This document shows, piece after piece, positions 44,271-56,274 of a stretch of 64,000 nt of DNA. The DNA is from Agrypnia vestita. Lineage: Eukaryota; Arthropoda; Insecta; Trichoptera; Phryganeidae. The notes beneath the pieces were generated by a model. The model was given only the letters and a program-made list of their open reading frames with translations. It did no database searches and was not told where the DNA came from. The stretch lies in NCBI GenBank assembly GCA_016648135.1, contig JADDOH010001520.1, positions 1 through 64,000 on the forward strand, given 5' to 3'. The number at the start of each line of letters is the position of its first letter. Within the stretch, counting starts at the first letter, position 1. Position numbers and translations under genes: made by a program.

Positions 44271-44460
44271 GAGTAGCTTATTGGTCTTGTCTTTAGGACT
44301 CCCGCCTCTTGATCCAAAGGTCGCGGGTTCGAACCTCACTCCAGACCAGCAAGTTAGTCCTATTAGCATAGCACAAGCGTTTAGGTTAGTTTTAAAATCG
44401 TAAGAATATTACGTGACTAAGTGACACGTATTCCGTGTTCGCATCTCTATTTAAAAAAAA
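44271..44460 (+). mobile_element. tRNA-derived SINE, family I
   Basis: The tRNA-like head GAGTAGCTTATTGGTCTTGT, with B-box GCGGGTTCGAACCTC, is followed by a body AGCAAGTTAGTCCTATTAGC, CACAAGCGTTTAG, then GTGACACGTATTCCGTGTTC and CATCTCTATTT plus an A-tail. By eye the head is nearest the tRNA-Glu/Asp/His group (GGTCT.GTGGTTAGGA). Length is about 190 bp. No reverse transcriptase of its own; it depends on a LINE. Confidence 0.8.
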
Positions 44461-45059
44461 TTTATGTATAATTACCATTTGAGTTCTGTAAAAGTATATC
44501 CAACTGCCTTTCATAATTATCATTACCTTCCCCAGGGATATAAAAAATCAATAAAAAATACATCAATTACATTTTGTTTACAAAATAACAATTAAGTTTA
44601 ATTAAGTAATATTTAAAAATGATTCTTGTACACAACTAAAAATATAAAAGAATACTATGAAAAGTAATGGAAAAATAATATTAAATTTATATTAAATGTC
44701 AGAAATCATTAAAAGTTATTTTTAGGGTAGAACCGGTGGGTGAATTTAATTGGTTATTAATGATATTTTGATTTCTTTTCATGCTTGGCTTATTTCTAAC
44801 AATTACAATTTATCTAACATAAAATCAAGATTATGTACATTAAAAATGGATAAAAAAACATTTTATCAAGGTCTTTATTTGATCTAAATTGATAACTAAG
44901 ATATCAAAATCTTAATGTTTTTGTATCAATTTTTTGTTAGCGCAATACACTTTTTATAATTATGCAATAACCTCTTCAATAATACGTAAGCGCTATCTTT
45001 ACACTCACACATTTTTAAAAGCCATCGCATCATTTAAATACATAATGTTCTGTAACAAC

Positions 45060-45440
45060 GGTCGTCACTAACGCTAACAGATGGCTCAAATAATGATGAA
45101 GTATAAATCCAAAAAAAAGTATAGATATTTTTTTATTTTATACCGCTAATACATAGACGGCGCAATTAATGATATAGTTTATAAAATGACTAGGCATAAA
45201 AAGCAAAAAATGATTAATTTTCTATGTAATCGTGCCCGTCACTAACGCGCAAAAATGCATAATTTTCTATGTATTCCTGTCCGTCACTTACGGCGCAAAT
45301 AATGATGAGTATATAAATAATATTGAGTTACATAAAAAAGGAAAATCCTTTTTGTAGTTTTATTCGTCATTAATGCAACCGAAAAGCTAGATGGTGCTGT
45401 TCTCACGGTCATAACTAGCGACCGAAATATATAGAAAAAG
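45060..45440. repeat. Degenerate tandem repeat with CGTCACTAACG-type units
   Basis: GTCGTCACTAACGC, CCCGTCACTAACGCGCAAAA and TCCGTCACTTACGGCGCAAA recur with AATTTTCTATGTA and AATAATGATGA blocks between them, at a spacing of about 60 bp in the best part. No element ends are clear. Confidence 0.5.
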
Positions 45441-45539
45441 TACGTCATTTTTCTATGGTTATCTTCTTCTTCTTCTTTTAGTGCTTTATCCGTCTAACAG
45501 ACGTTGGCTACAGCTTGACTGTTGACTGGCCAAACCACT

Positions 45540-46573
45540 CGGCTGTATTCTGAAATAAGCAATATTGCTATTTCTCAGGGGCGTGCAGTGAGAACAATAA
45601 GCACTTTTTCCTAAGCATATATTTTGAAAAGAAACCGAAATAAGAGATATATTTCGTAATATTCCAATCACAATAATTAACATATTATTCAAATTTTATT
45701 ATTTCATAATATTCTGCCAGATAAATTAAAAATTTCGAGTGCTCCACTGCACGCGCCTGCTATTTCTATACCTTGAGAGTTACTTTATATCATTGTAATG
45801 CTGTCAATTTAAAAGTTTTAAATTTGACAGGTTTAAAATTAATGAATTCAATAAATTAGAATTCCGATTCATTAATTTCAAATCTATCAAACTTATAACA
45901 TCTAAATTGGCGGCATTACAATGTTACCCAGTCGGATGCCAGCCGTACGTAACGCGGAATGTTCCCTGTCTGCCGCGCAATTTCCCGCACGATTCCTGTT
46001 TTTTAGACACTTCCCCTGATGGTTATATTCATGTAAAAATCAACAATAATCGATAAGTTTCAATAATTACTTATATTTCAATAAATACTTGTACAAAAAT
46101 GACTTATTCATTAATTATGAAGATAAGTAACGAAATTTACTGTATGTTTGAGTTTGTCAAGAAATGTACGCACATGTTTATCGAATAAAACCATGGAAGC
46201 AATAACACTAGTTGATAATTTATTTCAATATTTTCGTTCTTAATATATGAAAGATTATAAAATACTTAATTTTAACACTTTTTCATGTAAAAATAACACT
46301 TTTTTAAACAGATAAATAACACAGTTATTGCGAGGTTCGAAGACGACACCTGGATTGATTTTTTGTCCGGTTTGCGCGGCAAATGAGATTACTTGACAAA
46401 TAGAACTCGTTCATTCATTCAAAAACTTGAGATACGACCAATGATGAGCCTTAAAAACTCATAAAAAATAGGCTAAATTCGCATATGTGTCTAGCGCTTC
46501 TGGCACCCGACCGGTTAAACAATAACTGTCAAGATGCAGAAATAGCAATATTGCTCATTTCAGAATACGGCCG
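45540..46573. mobile_element. About 1-kb inverted-repeat DNA element with ACT target duplication
   Basis: Left end CGGCTGTATTCTGAAATAAG, with GCAATATTGCTATTTCT following. The right end, complemented, is CGGCCGTATTCTGAAATGAG with GCAATATTGCTATTTCT. Each end is flanked by ACT, compatible with a 3-bp duplication. No transposase frame remains. A hAT MITE sits in its left part. The superfamily is uncertain. Confidence 0.65.
45576..45759. mobile_element. hAT-type MITE, copy 1
   Basis: Ends CAGGGGCGTGCAGTG and CACTGCACGCGCCTG are imperfect inverted repeats. The 8-bp duplication CTATTTCT flanks it exactly (45568-45575 and 45760-45767). The 5' CAG and 8-bp duplication are hAT features. At 184 bp it has no coding capacity. 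Confidence 0.9.
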
Positions 46574-47099
46574 ACTCTCAGGTTTTTCAGCCGTGATGTA
46601 CTCCATCTTCCAGGGTCCCTACTTCCGGAAATCTTTCCCTCTATTATGAGATGCAAGATCTCGAATAGTACGAAGAGTTATAACTAGTTTATAATATATA
46701 GTTTATAAATATATAATTTTGAAATAATTTTATTTGCTGTTGTCTAAATGCAGTGAGTGAGAGCATTGAGCTTAAGCGCCAGTATTTTTTTTGTCTCTAA
46801 ATGTTATTTTAAGATATCAAAGACGCCGGCGGAGATGTGGACCGCTGAAAAAACACATCACCGCAGTCAGCGCTACTTCAGATATGCAATTGAATGCACG
46901 CGTATCCAGCTAGCACCGCTGGGTCTACTCAAGTCTTCTATGAACAAGCAATTTACGACCACCTAACCACAGTAGTGTGACCTAACAGTCGGTTATAAGG
47001 TCGCAGTATCGGGTCCTTGTTACAAAATGAGTAATGATTTTTTCTATTATTATTTTTAGTTAATGTGTGTGGCATAAGTTTGTTATACACAAATATATA

Positions 47100-47577
47100 C
47101 AGGGTGTAAGAGAGTTAGTCCATAAAAGTTTACAGGTAGATTCCGGCCTTGATTATGAGACGAAAATGTTCAAGCAACCATGCCCTAATATCAATAGTTA
47201 TGGAGTTATGCAATATTAAAGTTTGCATTTTTTCAATATTTCTGACTTATTTTTTACAAAAAGTTGAATTATCATTAAAGTAATATATATCGATTACGAA
47301 AAATTCATTCGTTTCAACAAATGTTAAATAAAATAATAAAAACCTTGAACAAAATTTCAATTGGAATGTTTTCCAATTGGAATTGGAAGGTTTTTATTGA
47401 ATTATTTTATTTGACTCGTATTAAAGGGAATGAATATTTCATATTTGTTAAAGTTACAGTAGTGATAGTCCAACGTTTTGCAAAAAAAAAGTGATAAATA
47501 TTGAAAAAAAATTGAAAAATTTGATGTCGCATATCTCCTTAAGTATTGATTAGGTCATGGTTGTTTGAACATTTTCA
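47100..47577. mobile_element. Foldback MITE, family A, copy 3 (right end lost)
   Basis: Starts TA-CAGGGTGTAAGAG at 47098-47100. It has the family blocks CAAGCAACCATGCCCTAATA, CAATATTTCTGACTTATTTT and a central CCAATTGGAATTGG hairpin. The right arm stops within GAACATTTTCATCG, exactly where a family B foldback begins. Confidence 0.75.
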
Positions 47578-47790
47578 TCGAGGATTATTAATTTATAATG
47601 TACTGAATTCGAGATTTTATAGAAAACCATATCCTGTAAATTTATAGGGAACGTAATTTTGGAAGGCGTATGTACATAAAATCAAGAATTAAGCACATTA
47701 TAAGTTAGTAATCATCGGTATTCACCGATGCATTCGCATTCAAAACATTTTTATGATATTTTGGACTTTGCTGCCTTTGCTTTTATACCT
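47577..47790. repeat. Foldback family B, copy 2
   Basis: TCGAGGATTATTAATTTATA (left) and TAAGTTAGTAATCATCGG (right) form the inverted pair. The outer block TTTGCTGCCTTTGCTTTTAT corresponds to the ends of the copy at 43880-44150. It truncates the family A foldback at 47577. Confidence 0.65.
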
Positions 47791-49039
47791 CACGTATGAT
47801 ATTTCGTTTAATAAGTAGTATTTTACATTTTATAGTTTATATTTTTTTGCTTATGTATTTATATTATAGTACCTTATAATCTATCAAATCATTAATATAA
47901 TAACAATTAATATAATACAATAATTATAGCATTTATTTTTAAAATCATTCAGCTTATACATATTCTTCATGTTTACCGGCATCTCATCATACAAGATTAC
48001 ATTTCTGAACAATAGACAATATCGCGTATAAACTTTTTTTTTATATGGTAATCTTATTCTATTCCTATTTCTAGTTTTCTATTTACGTATATAACTATTT
48101 ACAGTAATTCTGTTGAAAAAATATTTTGGCATTTTGTTACTAAGAATTTTATGTACAAATATGAAAACGTTATAAACAAGTAATCTTTTTATTTCCATCC
48201 AATTGAGTGCTCGTCTCATTTCTCCCTTACGAGGTCTGGACAAAAGAAGGAAGAGCTGTATTTAAAAAAGAGATGTATGTCTGAGGTGAATAGCTAAGAG
48301 TCAAGAGTTTTAAAGTCATAGATTGATGAATAGAATGAAGAAATCAGCAACAGTACATTACAGATTCATTGTTCTTTCTAGACTAGTTTTCGAGACAAAT
48401 CTCATAATAATAAGCATGAAGTTATACTTTATTTCCAAGGTTGCTATAATTAAGTTTCACAAGATATAGTAGTTGTCCGGTGAAATACATATTCTGCATA
48501 AGAATATTTTTGGGTTTACTTTCTTTCACGTCGGTACTTTGAGAATAATAAAAATTTATGCGTACGTCGCTATGCTCCGTCTCTCATTGTTCACATTATA
48601 AAAGGTTAAAAGAAAAAGAAAGGTCGTAATCCTTGTCAGAGGAGCTGTAAAAATTCTAAAAGATGTCGTTTGAAAAATCTTTCCTTGAAATGTTGCTCAA
48701 GGGAACTGTTATAAAGACAGTATCCCTTTATAGGGCCTATTAGGGCTAATTTTGGAAGAAGGGAAACCATAGATTCCTCAAATAGCCCAACTTTGGGTAA
48801 TGGATCCCATTATACTAAAGATGGTTAAACTTTGAATGGTTTGAAATGCTTTGGTCAAGCGCCTGGGTAGGTGCATCGAGCCGTTAAATAAATTATTTTT
48901 ACTGTCCGATTAATGTAAGGATTAGACTTGCAGTATAATCTTCTATAACTGTCTGTATAATTTATTGAAAATATTTTTTGGAAACGTGTTCTTGGTTATT
49001 GGGAGGCTTTGGTACAGTGGCGTACAAACAACTACTGCA
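47791..49039. other. No recognisable gene
   Basis: AT-rich, with only short frames and no repeats shared with the rest of the window, apart from a LINE-tail-like GAGCCGTTAAATAAATTA near 48880. Confidence 0.45.
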
Positions 49040-49560
49040 GTAGTAAACTATTTCTGGGCAATGAAGAAGAATTGAAAAAATTAACAATACTACAAAATAA
49101 AGTATTAAGAATTATACTAAAATGAAATCGATTCACAAGAATCGAAGTGATATTAGAAAGCTTACAAATAATGAGATTTAGACAAATAATTAAATTTAAT
49201 GGAGGTAATTCTATTTATATATAAAATTATTAATGGACACAACAATAGAATAGAATTATTAAGAAAAAAAAACCCAACATGAACACGACAATTGTACACG
49301 AAGAAAAGATGAAATAAGATTGCCATTACGAAAGAAAAAAGATCGCCAAATTCTATGATGTACAGTGGGATGAAATTATATACAAGGGGATATTAGGGAT
49401 GAAAACTATATAAAAACTTTTAGGAAAAAATTAAGAAAATGTATGATACTTACTTGATTAAAAATTTATTATATTTATGTACTTATATCTTATGTTGTAT
49501 ATTTTAGGAAATATAAACATTAATATATTACCTACTTTAAGAATAAATAAAAAATATATT
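49040..49560 (+). pseudogene. LINE C-terminal fragment (CR1/Jockey group)
   Basis: ELKKLTILQNKVLRIILK, stop, NRFTRIEVILESLQIMRFRQ, then, after stops, YKNF-EKIKK. This follows the order LN.LQ..QNK..RIIL..NR.T.I..ML..L in LINEs of this group. The frame carries many stops. It ends in an AT-rich tail with AATAAATAAAAAAT near 49550. Related to the fragment at 22620. Confidence 0.6.
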
Positions 49561-50169
49561 TTCGTACAAAGATCCTTTGTTTTTCGTCGAGATTTGCTTT
49601 GATCTTTTAATTTTACGGATGTCTCATCATGTGGCCAATTTGAAATTTTTGGGCGTGTTACGCTCTTTCACAAACTTAAATTTGCAATTACGAATTCCAC
49701 TCTAAATTACTCAAGATTATATTTAATTTCCCAGTATTTAATTGATATGCATCCCAGGAAGATTATTTTGTCTATTCATTTCAGTCTTGTTCCATCTACG
49801 AGTATTAACAGCCCGCCGCCATCCGTTTAATTTCGTCTGCTAATTATCATGTATTTTGTCTAGTTTGCGTTTAGTTAAATGTCATATGTTTCGCTTGAAT
49901 AAAACATTTGTGTCAGTAGTACTTGAAAACTTTCCATACAGTCTGCTAGAATTAAAGTACCGTCAATTAATAATTTATTATTCATAAGAATTTTTCGTGT
50001 GTTACATTTTTCTTTTTGCTTCATTTAGTTCCTGAATATTCTAATTTTAAAATATAATAATTATTGGAATCCATTTTGTAAATTTATTTACTACTATATA
50101 AATAATACCATCTTGTTTTTTTATCATTAAGCATTTTTTTCTCGTTGTAAGCCCTGAGCCATGGTATAC

Positions 50170-50410
50170 GAGATTTCCATCCACGTTTCTCATATATAAA
50201 TAGCTTCGTCTCTGTGAGATTTCTATAATTTATCCTAATTTATAAATTAATAATTTCTTTGTAAAAAATTAACCAATTTCTATTTAAATTTTACCCCTTA
50301 ATATAATTTTTAGTATTTACTGTTAATTTTTTTTCCTATGAATTCCTTGTTTATTTGTATTATATACTTTTAAAGGCTTTATGACCGTGTAAAACTTAAA
50401 TAAATAAATA
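50170..50410 (+). repeat. Dispersed repeat D, copy 3, with LINE-type tail
   Basis: ATATAAATAGCTTCGTCTCT, GTGAGATTTCTATAATTTAT match 2740 and 39440. Here it runs on to AAGGCTTTATGACCGTG and TAAATAAATAAATAAA, the best evidence that repeat D is a LINE 3' end. Confidence 0.55.
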
Positions 50411-51714
50411 AACATTCCTCCTTATTCTCAGTATGGCTAGGTTATGTTAGCGAGATGCAAAATACGTATACGGGATGTATGGGTTAAGTTTTTTGTTAAA
50501 AATGACAATACATCTGTTAAAGTGGACAAAGTGTACAATATTTATAACGTTTACATAATTGTTATGTTATATTGCTATCTTGAAAAAAGACGGGTTAAAC
50601 CAAATCTGCTTTTTTCAAAAATATATGCCATGTTAAAATGCTTTAAAAACTTTCAATTATTGAAAGTAATTTGGTGGATGAATCAATATGATTCATTGTT
50701 CATTCTTCTGAAATACGAAAAGTTTTCGAAATAACTCCAACAAAATAATTGAAATGGCAGAAGTGTTTATTCATGTAAGATAGAAATTGAACAAGAAAGG
50801 GAATTATTCGAGGATCTGATATATCTGGCATTCTTTGGTGAGCCTTTGGAGCTCATTAATATCGGATATTCTGTGATGTAATAGCATAGAGGATGAATCA
50901 TAAAAGGACGTCTTTTGTGCTATTGTCACCGAAATTCACATATCTTCGAACAGCTTATATCATACTCCTACCTACATTTTTCAGAATAAGAATTTGTGTC
51001 CTTGGTATATTTGAGGCGTTGATATCAATAGCGGACTGTGTTCTAAAACCATTTTATTTTTATTTTCTTCGTGTACGGGGTCATCAATTTGTACACTCTG
51101 TTAAAGCGGGCAATGTATACAGTGTGTATGGACTGGATGAAAAATAAATTTATCCCAATGTTGTGAAAAAAAGTACCAAGGTAATAATTTTAATACTCGT
51201 TTTTGTATAGGTACCTAATATAAATTATGTAATATGGCCCACTATTGATATCAGCGACTCCTTAATTATAATGGTGCATGAAACTACCGTTTAGTGTAAT
51301 GTCTATACATTTTATAATATCTTATATTTGTTACTGTGAACTGAGAATAAGTACTTCTTCCTCCTTTTAATAGATCTATGTGGTCACACATATGGAAATA
51401 AAAGCAATTGTTTTTTAAGTTCTACCCTTTTAATTTTATGAGGCGCGTTTCGCCTTATGAGGGAATTATAAATCTAAATATTTTACATTCAACAACTTGT
51501 ATTTGTATCAGAAAGAGATGCTTTATAATTTTAAGAATTAATTAAGGTTTTTGAATTTCTGCACAATTCTAAGAAACAATTCCGTATAACCACTAATGTC
51601 AAGTAATACATATAAAAATGAGTATAAATTTACTATTCTTCAGAAGATAGCGCCACATATAATATATATATATATTTATATATATAGATATATATACCTA
51701 TCTTTCCATATTTT
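50411..51714. other. No recognisable gene
   Basis: Open frames of 84-96 codons (50444-50734 and 50893-51147) start with ATG but have no known motif. A (TA)n tract lies at 51661-51700. Confidence 0.4.
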
Positions 51715-51965
51715 GGGACGACTTCCGCGAGGGCTTGTTCCGTGAGGCTGGTTATGTCGTATGATATAAGGGAGTTTGGTGCTGTCCATCCTCTGGACAT
51801 GACCATACCAGTCCCTCCTTCGTTGTCTACTCCATCGTTCTCAGCCTACAATGCCCCACATATCTCTCTTATTCAGGTGTTCCTCACGCGATTCCTCAGC
51901 GCCTTTCCTGCTATCATCCTTTCGAATAAGTACATTAAAAGAAATCGAGTGCAACCTCTACCCTG
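51715..51965 (-). pseudogene. RTE-like LINE C-terminal fragment
   Basis: Minus-strand blocks in shifting frames: IAGKALRNRVRNT and IREICG, then RWSRQRRRDWYGHVQRMDST and KLPYIIRHNQPHGTSPRGSR. The order RNxxIRExCG, RQRRRxWYxHVxRMD is that of RTE-like proteins. At least two frame shifts and a stop. Confidence 0.7.
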
Positions 51966-52064
51966 AATCAACCTCCTCACCCTTTCCCCCATTCCTAAAT
52001 AAGTGTTACTATTAACACTAAATAATTCATTAAATTTAGTGTTGTTTTATTAACAGATTGGAAG

Positions 52065-52285
52065 TTCATGATTAAAACAATTTAATTTAAACACCGAATT
52101 TGAATCCACTCTATGAGTAATAATATTTACGCCTAAGCGCTTTCAATGGAGATACCCATCATCCAAAGAGGCAAAATTAGAACTATGATGTTGGGTGTCT
52201 CCATTAAAAGCGCTTAGGCTTAAGTATTATTACTCATAATGTGGATTAAAACTCGGTGTTTAAATTAAATTGTTTTGCTCATTAA
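52065..52285. repeat. Foldback family C, complete palindrome
   Basis: Arms of about 95 bp (ACAATTTAATTTAAACACCG, AATCCACTCTATGAGTAATA, GCCTAAGCGCTTTCAATGGA and their complements) surround a spacer of about 30 bp. A single-arm copy is at 12370-12450. Confidence 0.8.
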
Positions 52286-53037
52286 TTAACTAATTCCTTC
52301 TTATACTATTTAATCCAGTCGCTTATTATTTTACTTTAATATTGTTTGTTGCTTACTTAAATTTAAAATATTCTCTTAGCCATCTTTATACTCGATTAAC
52401 TACGCCTTAATCATCTGTGAATATTTTAAATTAGTTTATGCAATGTACATTATGTTCTGATATCATAATGATTGAAACTATTAAGATCTACGTATATACG
52501 TAATGATCATATAGTCATATTATACTCAATAATAAACATCGCATTTATGAATGAAGAAGGGAATTTTTAAAAATTAAGTTTCTAGTGGACCCTCAACAGA
52601 AATTAAATAAAAATGATTTTATCTATTTCAAGCCTCGAATTTTCCCTACGTATTCTTAATCCTAGAAGGCTTTTGTTAGTTTTTATACATTATGGCTCTT
52701 TATTAGCCGAATCAACTAAAAAGTAATATCGAAAATGGCGACACTTACCAGCGTGACGCAATCACCCCTTGAGACGTGTTAACTCAGTCATCACATTCTG
52801 TCGATGACTGAGTGTCAACTTAGAAGCAACGCGATACACTCAATGGTTCGAAAGAGAAAGCAACAAATGTTCACCGTATTAAGTCAAAACGACTTATAAA
52901 ATAAAAATCTGTAATCGAAAATCGCAAATACATTTTAATGATGATTAACTGCTATTTATTATTGATTTATCATGACAGTGATTTACTCTTTGTAATGCCG
53001 TATACTGCAGGCCTATATAATATATATAATAGTATAG
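52286..53037. other. No recognisable gene
   Basis: Unassigned AT-rich sequence. CGATGACTGAGT near 52802 forms only a short local palindrome. Confidence 0.45.
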
Positions 53038-53265
53038 TGAGGCAGATACTGGTAACTCGTCACTCTCCCTGACATATACATTATACGTATTATTAATTAT
53101 TAAGCATATACTTTTACTAATTCTTCTTATTATTACTGAGTTTTATCTAGGTTTGTTAAATTTAATATTTATGATCATTGTCTTGTCTGTGTCATTCTAT
53201 AAGTGTGGGAGACATATAACTATTTTTTTGTATTTTTTTTTTAATACAATACGTAAATAAAATTT
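53038..53265 (+). repeat. Dispersed repeat E, copy 2
   Basis: GTGAGGCAGATACTGGTAAC and GTGGGAGACATATAAC match the copy at 4930-5235, in the same orientation and with a low-complexity tail. Confidence 0.6.
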
Positions 53266-53339
53266 TTACCAGAAATTTATCTTTAAGATGAAAAATTCAA
53301 TGACCGTTATTATTTTATAGAAGTAGGGTAATTGTTTGG

Positions 53340-53470
53340 AAGGGGAGTTATATTCTGTATGACACACAGATAATATTATTTCTGGTGATCGATGGTCATA
53401 ACATCGTATTAAAAGGCCTTTTGTCTGGAAACCGATAACGCTTACGATACATTTTTTTTCCGAGCACAAA
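53340..53470 (-). repeat. Inverted repeat pair G, left copy
   Basis: The minus strand (ATGTATCGTAAGCGTTATCG, then GACCATCGATCACCAGAAAT) matches the plus strand at 54715-54840. The two are about 1.25 kb apart and may be the ends of one larger element. Confidence 0.65.
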
Positions 53471-54060
53471 ATCTTTGAGAAGAGGATCGCAAGTTAAGAT
53501 GTTTTCACATCTAAAAAAAAACAGAAATCTCGTCGCATTAATGGTGACGTGTATCAAGGTTATTATTTATTATTTGACGTTTCAATTATATGATGAATAC
53601 TAAAAATCTTAAGACCAGTATAATATCAGCTATACCACCTCAGTGTTTCTCAAACCATTGACTCCGCGAGTTGACCACTCGGTTATTTCACACGATGAAT
53701 AATATTATCATGAGATTGTAAAAATAAGAGGAACAACACGTAATCGAGGATTTCCCAACACTTTGGATATTTTAGAATATACTAGAATATTTAGAATATA
53801 ATATAATATACGTACAAAGCGCGACTGCATATGCGAAACTTCCAGAACATTGAGGTTTAAATAAACAACGAAGGCGTCGCGCGAAATTGACTTTGGCGAA
53901 GTCATAGAGGAACAAACGAAACAGACAGGCAATCCATGCCAGCGATAAAGTACTAGAGTACCTACCTGCGTAGCGAATCAGTGCGATATAAACAACAGCA
54001 TGAAATAAAAAGCTCTAGAAACAAGTGAAATAATATAGTGACGATTAAAAATGTTCTCAG

Positions 54061-54190
54061 GTTCTCACGGCCGTTCGAATTTTCTATGTATATGTATAGT
54101 TTTCTGGGATATTCTGCCATGTATATCTGACCTCTCTGGCTGACGTTTCGGATCCCATTACAGAGTCTGTCATCAAGGCTGATGTGATGA
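54061..54190 (+). repeat. Penelope-like terminal repeat, family 5, longest copy
   Basis: TCTCACGGCCGTTCGAATTT, GTTTTCTGGGATATTCTGCC, GCTGACGTTTCGGATCCC, then a CATCAAGG core. On the minus strand this is a decayed hammerhead-type order: TTGATGA (C lost), stem region, GGATCCGAAACGTC. It shares both blocks with the perfect hairpin at 27682. Confidence 0.55.
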
Positions 54191-54714
54191 GTATGTGTTG
54201 ATGTTAAGAATTGGCTTGTAATACCGTACCATAATCAGATTTCGGCGCGGTCTGATTAATTTAAAAAAAAATAAACTTATTGCCAAAAAATCACAACAAA
54301 TACATAACACTAGAATGTTTGCTTCCATAATGTATCAGCTAATAAATGCCATGACGGGATTTGGATCAAGAATTTTATTTTACACGGCTCCTTTGTTTTT
54401 TAATTTTCTTCCTGAAAGCACTTGTCACTTTAAAAAATGATAAAGGGTGTTTATTATGTTGATTGATAATAATGATATTGAAATGTGTTTGGTATCCATT
54501 TTATCTTAGCCAGTGTGGACACCCAACTTTTATTTTCACTGACACTAAATTATTCCATCAAGACATTATTGATAGCATTATCAATTGCATTTGCACAAGT
54601 ACCCAGCTGTTGAAAACAGGTTTCAATTTATCTATATGCTCATTGAACACTAGCATTTTTTCATATATGCGAACGTACACGAACGGAAAAAATGTGTCGA
54701 AAACTCTGTATGGA

Positions 54715-54840
54715 ATGTATGGAAAAAATGTATCGTACGCGTTACCGGTTCCGAGGCAAAAGGCCACATAATACAACGATGTAATGACCATCGATCACCA
54801 GAAATTACATTATCTGTACGTCATACAGAAGGTAACTCAT
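54715..54840 (+). repeat. Inverted repeat pair G, right copy
   Basis: Complement of 53340-53470 (AATGTATCGTACGCGTTACC, TGACCATCGATCACCAGAAA). Coding-like similarity (RYRF..KRP.NT) is shared by both copies, but no family is recognised. Confidence 0.6.
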
Positions 54841-54924
54841 AATTTTTTACATTACATCTTTTTTACATTCATTCTTTTAATTGCTATTGTATTTTCTATC
54901 TACGTTTTCTGTCTGTATCTATAA

Positions 54925-55262
54925 TATCTATCTTCTTCTTCTTCTTCTGCCTTAGCCTTTTTCCCTCCACTGCTGGATGTAGGCCTCTTCCATTTTCTTC
55001 CACTCATCTCTATTTCTCCCCCTTCGCATCCAGGTTCTTCCTGCTTACTGGACTATGTCATCAGACCGCCTTTTGGGAGGTCTTCCGACGCTTCTATTTT
55101 TTGTCCAGGGCCTCCACTGTAGGATTCTGGGTGCCCATCTAGTATCCTCCTGTCGAACCATACGTCCAGCCCACTGCCATTTTAGTTTTGCAAATCGGTC
55201 CATAATATCGGCAACTTTTGTTCGGCATCTTATTTCTTCATTTCTGATTTTATCTCGAAGGC
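54925..55262 (-). pseudogene. RTE-like LINE 3' end (3' half of a twin-primed copy)
   Basis: The minus-strand frame from 55262 reads LRDKIRNEEIRCRTKVADIM, DRFAKLKWQWAGRMVRQEDT, RWAPRILQWRP, SVGRPPKRRSDDIVQ, a stop, then GRTWMRRGRNRDEWKKMEEA and a stop. This is a classic LINE C-terminus (KLKWxWAGHxxRxxDxRW...RP..R..GRPPxRWxDD). A GAAGAAGAAGAAG tail marks the 3' end at about 54928-54945. One in-frame stop. Confidence 0.8.
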
Positions 55263-55392
55263 TTACGCATTCGATACATGTATCCTACCGATGTTGACAT
55301 ATGGACTAGAAACAGCAACGCTAATAGAAAAAAGCATACAAAAATTAAAATGTACACAGCGAGCCATGGAAAGACAGATAATATCTATGAGT
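55263..55392 (+). pseudogene. Inverted 5' segment of the same LINE
   Basis: Plus-strand frame: MLTYGLETATLIEKSIQKLK, then CTQRAMERQIISM. This block normally lies immediately upstream of the LRDKIRNEEIR block that begins the minus-strand piece. Adjacent, inverted and meeting at consecutive codons, it fits the inversion left by twin priming during LINE insertion. Confidence 0.75.
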
Positions 55393-56274
55393 TAATTAAT
55401 TTTATATAGTATTTTGCCCTCATTTTATTCTGAAGCTACTAATCTCAGCACATGTTCATCCTACTGAGATTAGTGGTTCACTTCCTTATGTCAATGAAAT
55501 TGTCCTTTAGTTCGGGATAAATAAAAAAAATATCGTTCCTCATCGAGCTTGAGGGCGGCCAACACTTTTACTACCACTGCCAGAACAACATCTTCCTTCA
55601 GTTGTAAAGAAGACGAATTGGATTGGACAGCCAGCCCTATGCTTGGGACGCCAAATTGCAACAAAGGAATTCGCCGATCGATTGTAATCAGTCGGGGCTC
55701 ACAGTTTAAGTATCGCAGTTGTAGGTAAGTTCAAAATAAAACCCGAACGTCTATTATAACTCGATTTACAATAAAAATCTTATTAAAGTATATTTTTGAG
55801 AACCTGCCGGGTATTTACGGCCATCCACTTGGCTCGGCCGCGCACTGCCCCGGGCGTCAAATAAAAGTGGGCGTCGTAATTCTTCGAGAAATATATTCTG
55901 TCCGACTGGGGCGATTGCGACTATTCAATGGTTACCTTTTTGTTAAGTTTTAATCACTTTTCGATAAGTTATTCAGTGAATGGAAATTGTTTTGTAAATT
56001 TATGTTACTTGTGTAAAGTTAAACAATTTAAATAAATCGTTAAGTTTGCTTGCTTTATTTAATATGAAATAAAACAATGAAGAAAAGTAATTTTACTTTC
56101 TTTTATGTAATTTTATATTTTTATTCATTTATATGTCTTTATTTAGTAAATAATATTTTTTTTCATTAACTAATAATAACCATGCACATATTTACTTTTC
56201 CATACATAATATTACGTACACATTCAATTTTATTTTGTGATGCATTTTATGCATTATTGAACTTGATATTTCTG
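55393..56274. other. No recognisable gene
   Basis: The part from 55540 to 55900 is somewhat richer in G+C but has no open frame with motifs. The rest is AT-rich. Confidence 0.45.

Larger units (their letters stand above)
45460..46690 (-). pseudogene. RTE-like LINE family B, 3' end, split by a 1-kb insertion
   Basis: The minus strand at 46690-46573 encodes a block ending DPGRWSTSRLKNLR. It resumes below 45540 with EWFGQSTVKL and ends at a GAAGAAGAAG tail near 45465. RLKNLR-EWFG is continuous in this family, so the roughly 1030 bp between are an insertion. The fragment shares the region disrupted in the copy at 41765-42610. Confidence 0.65.
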
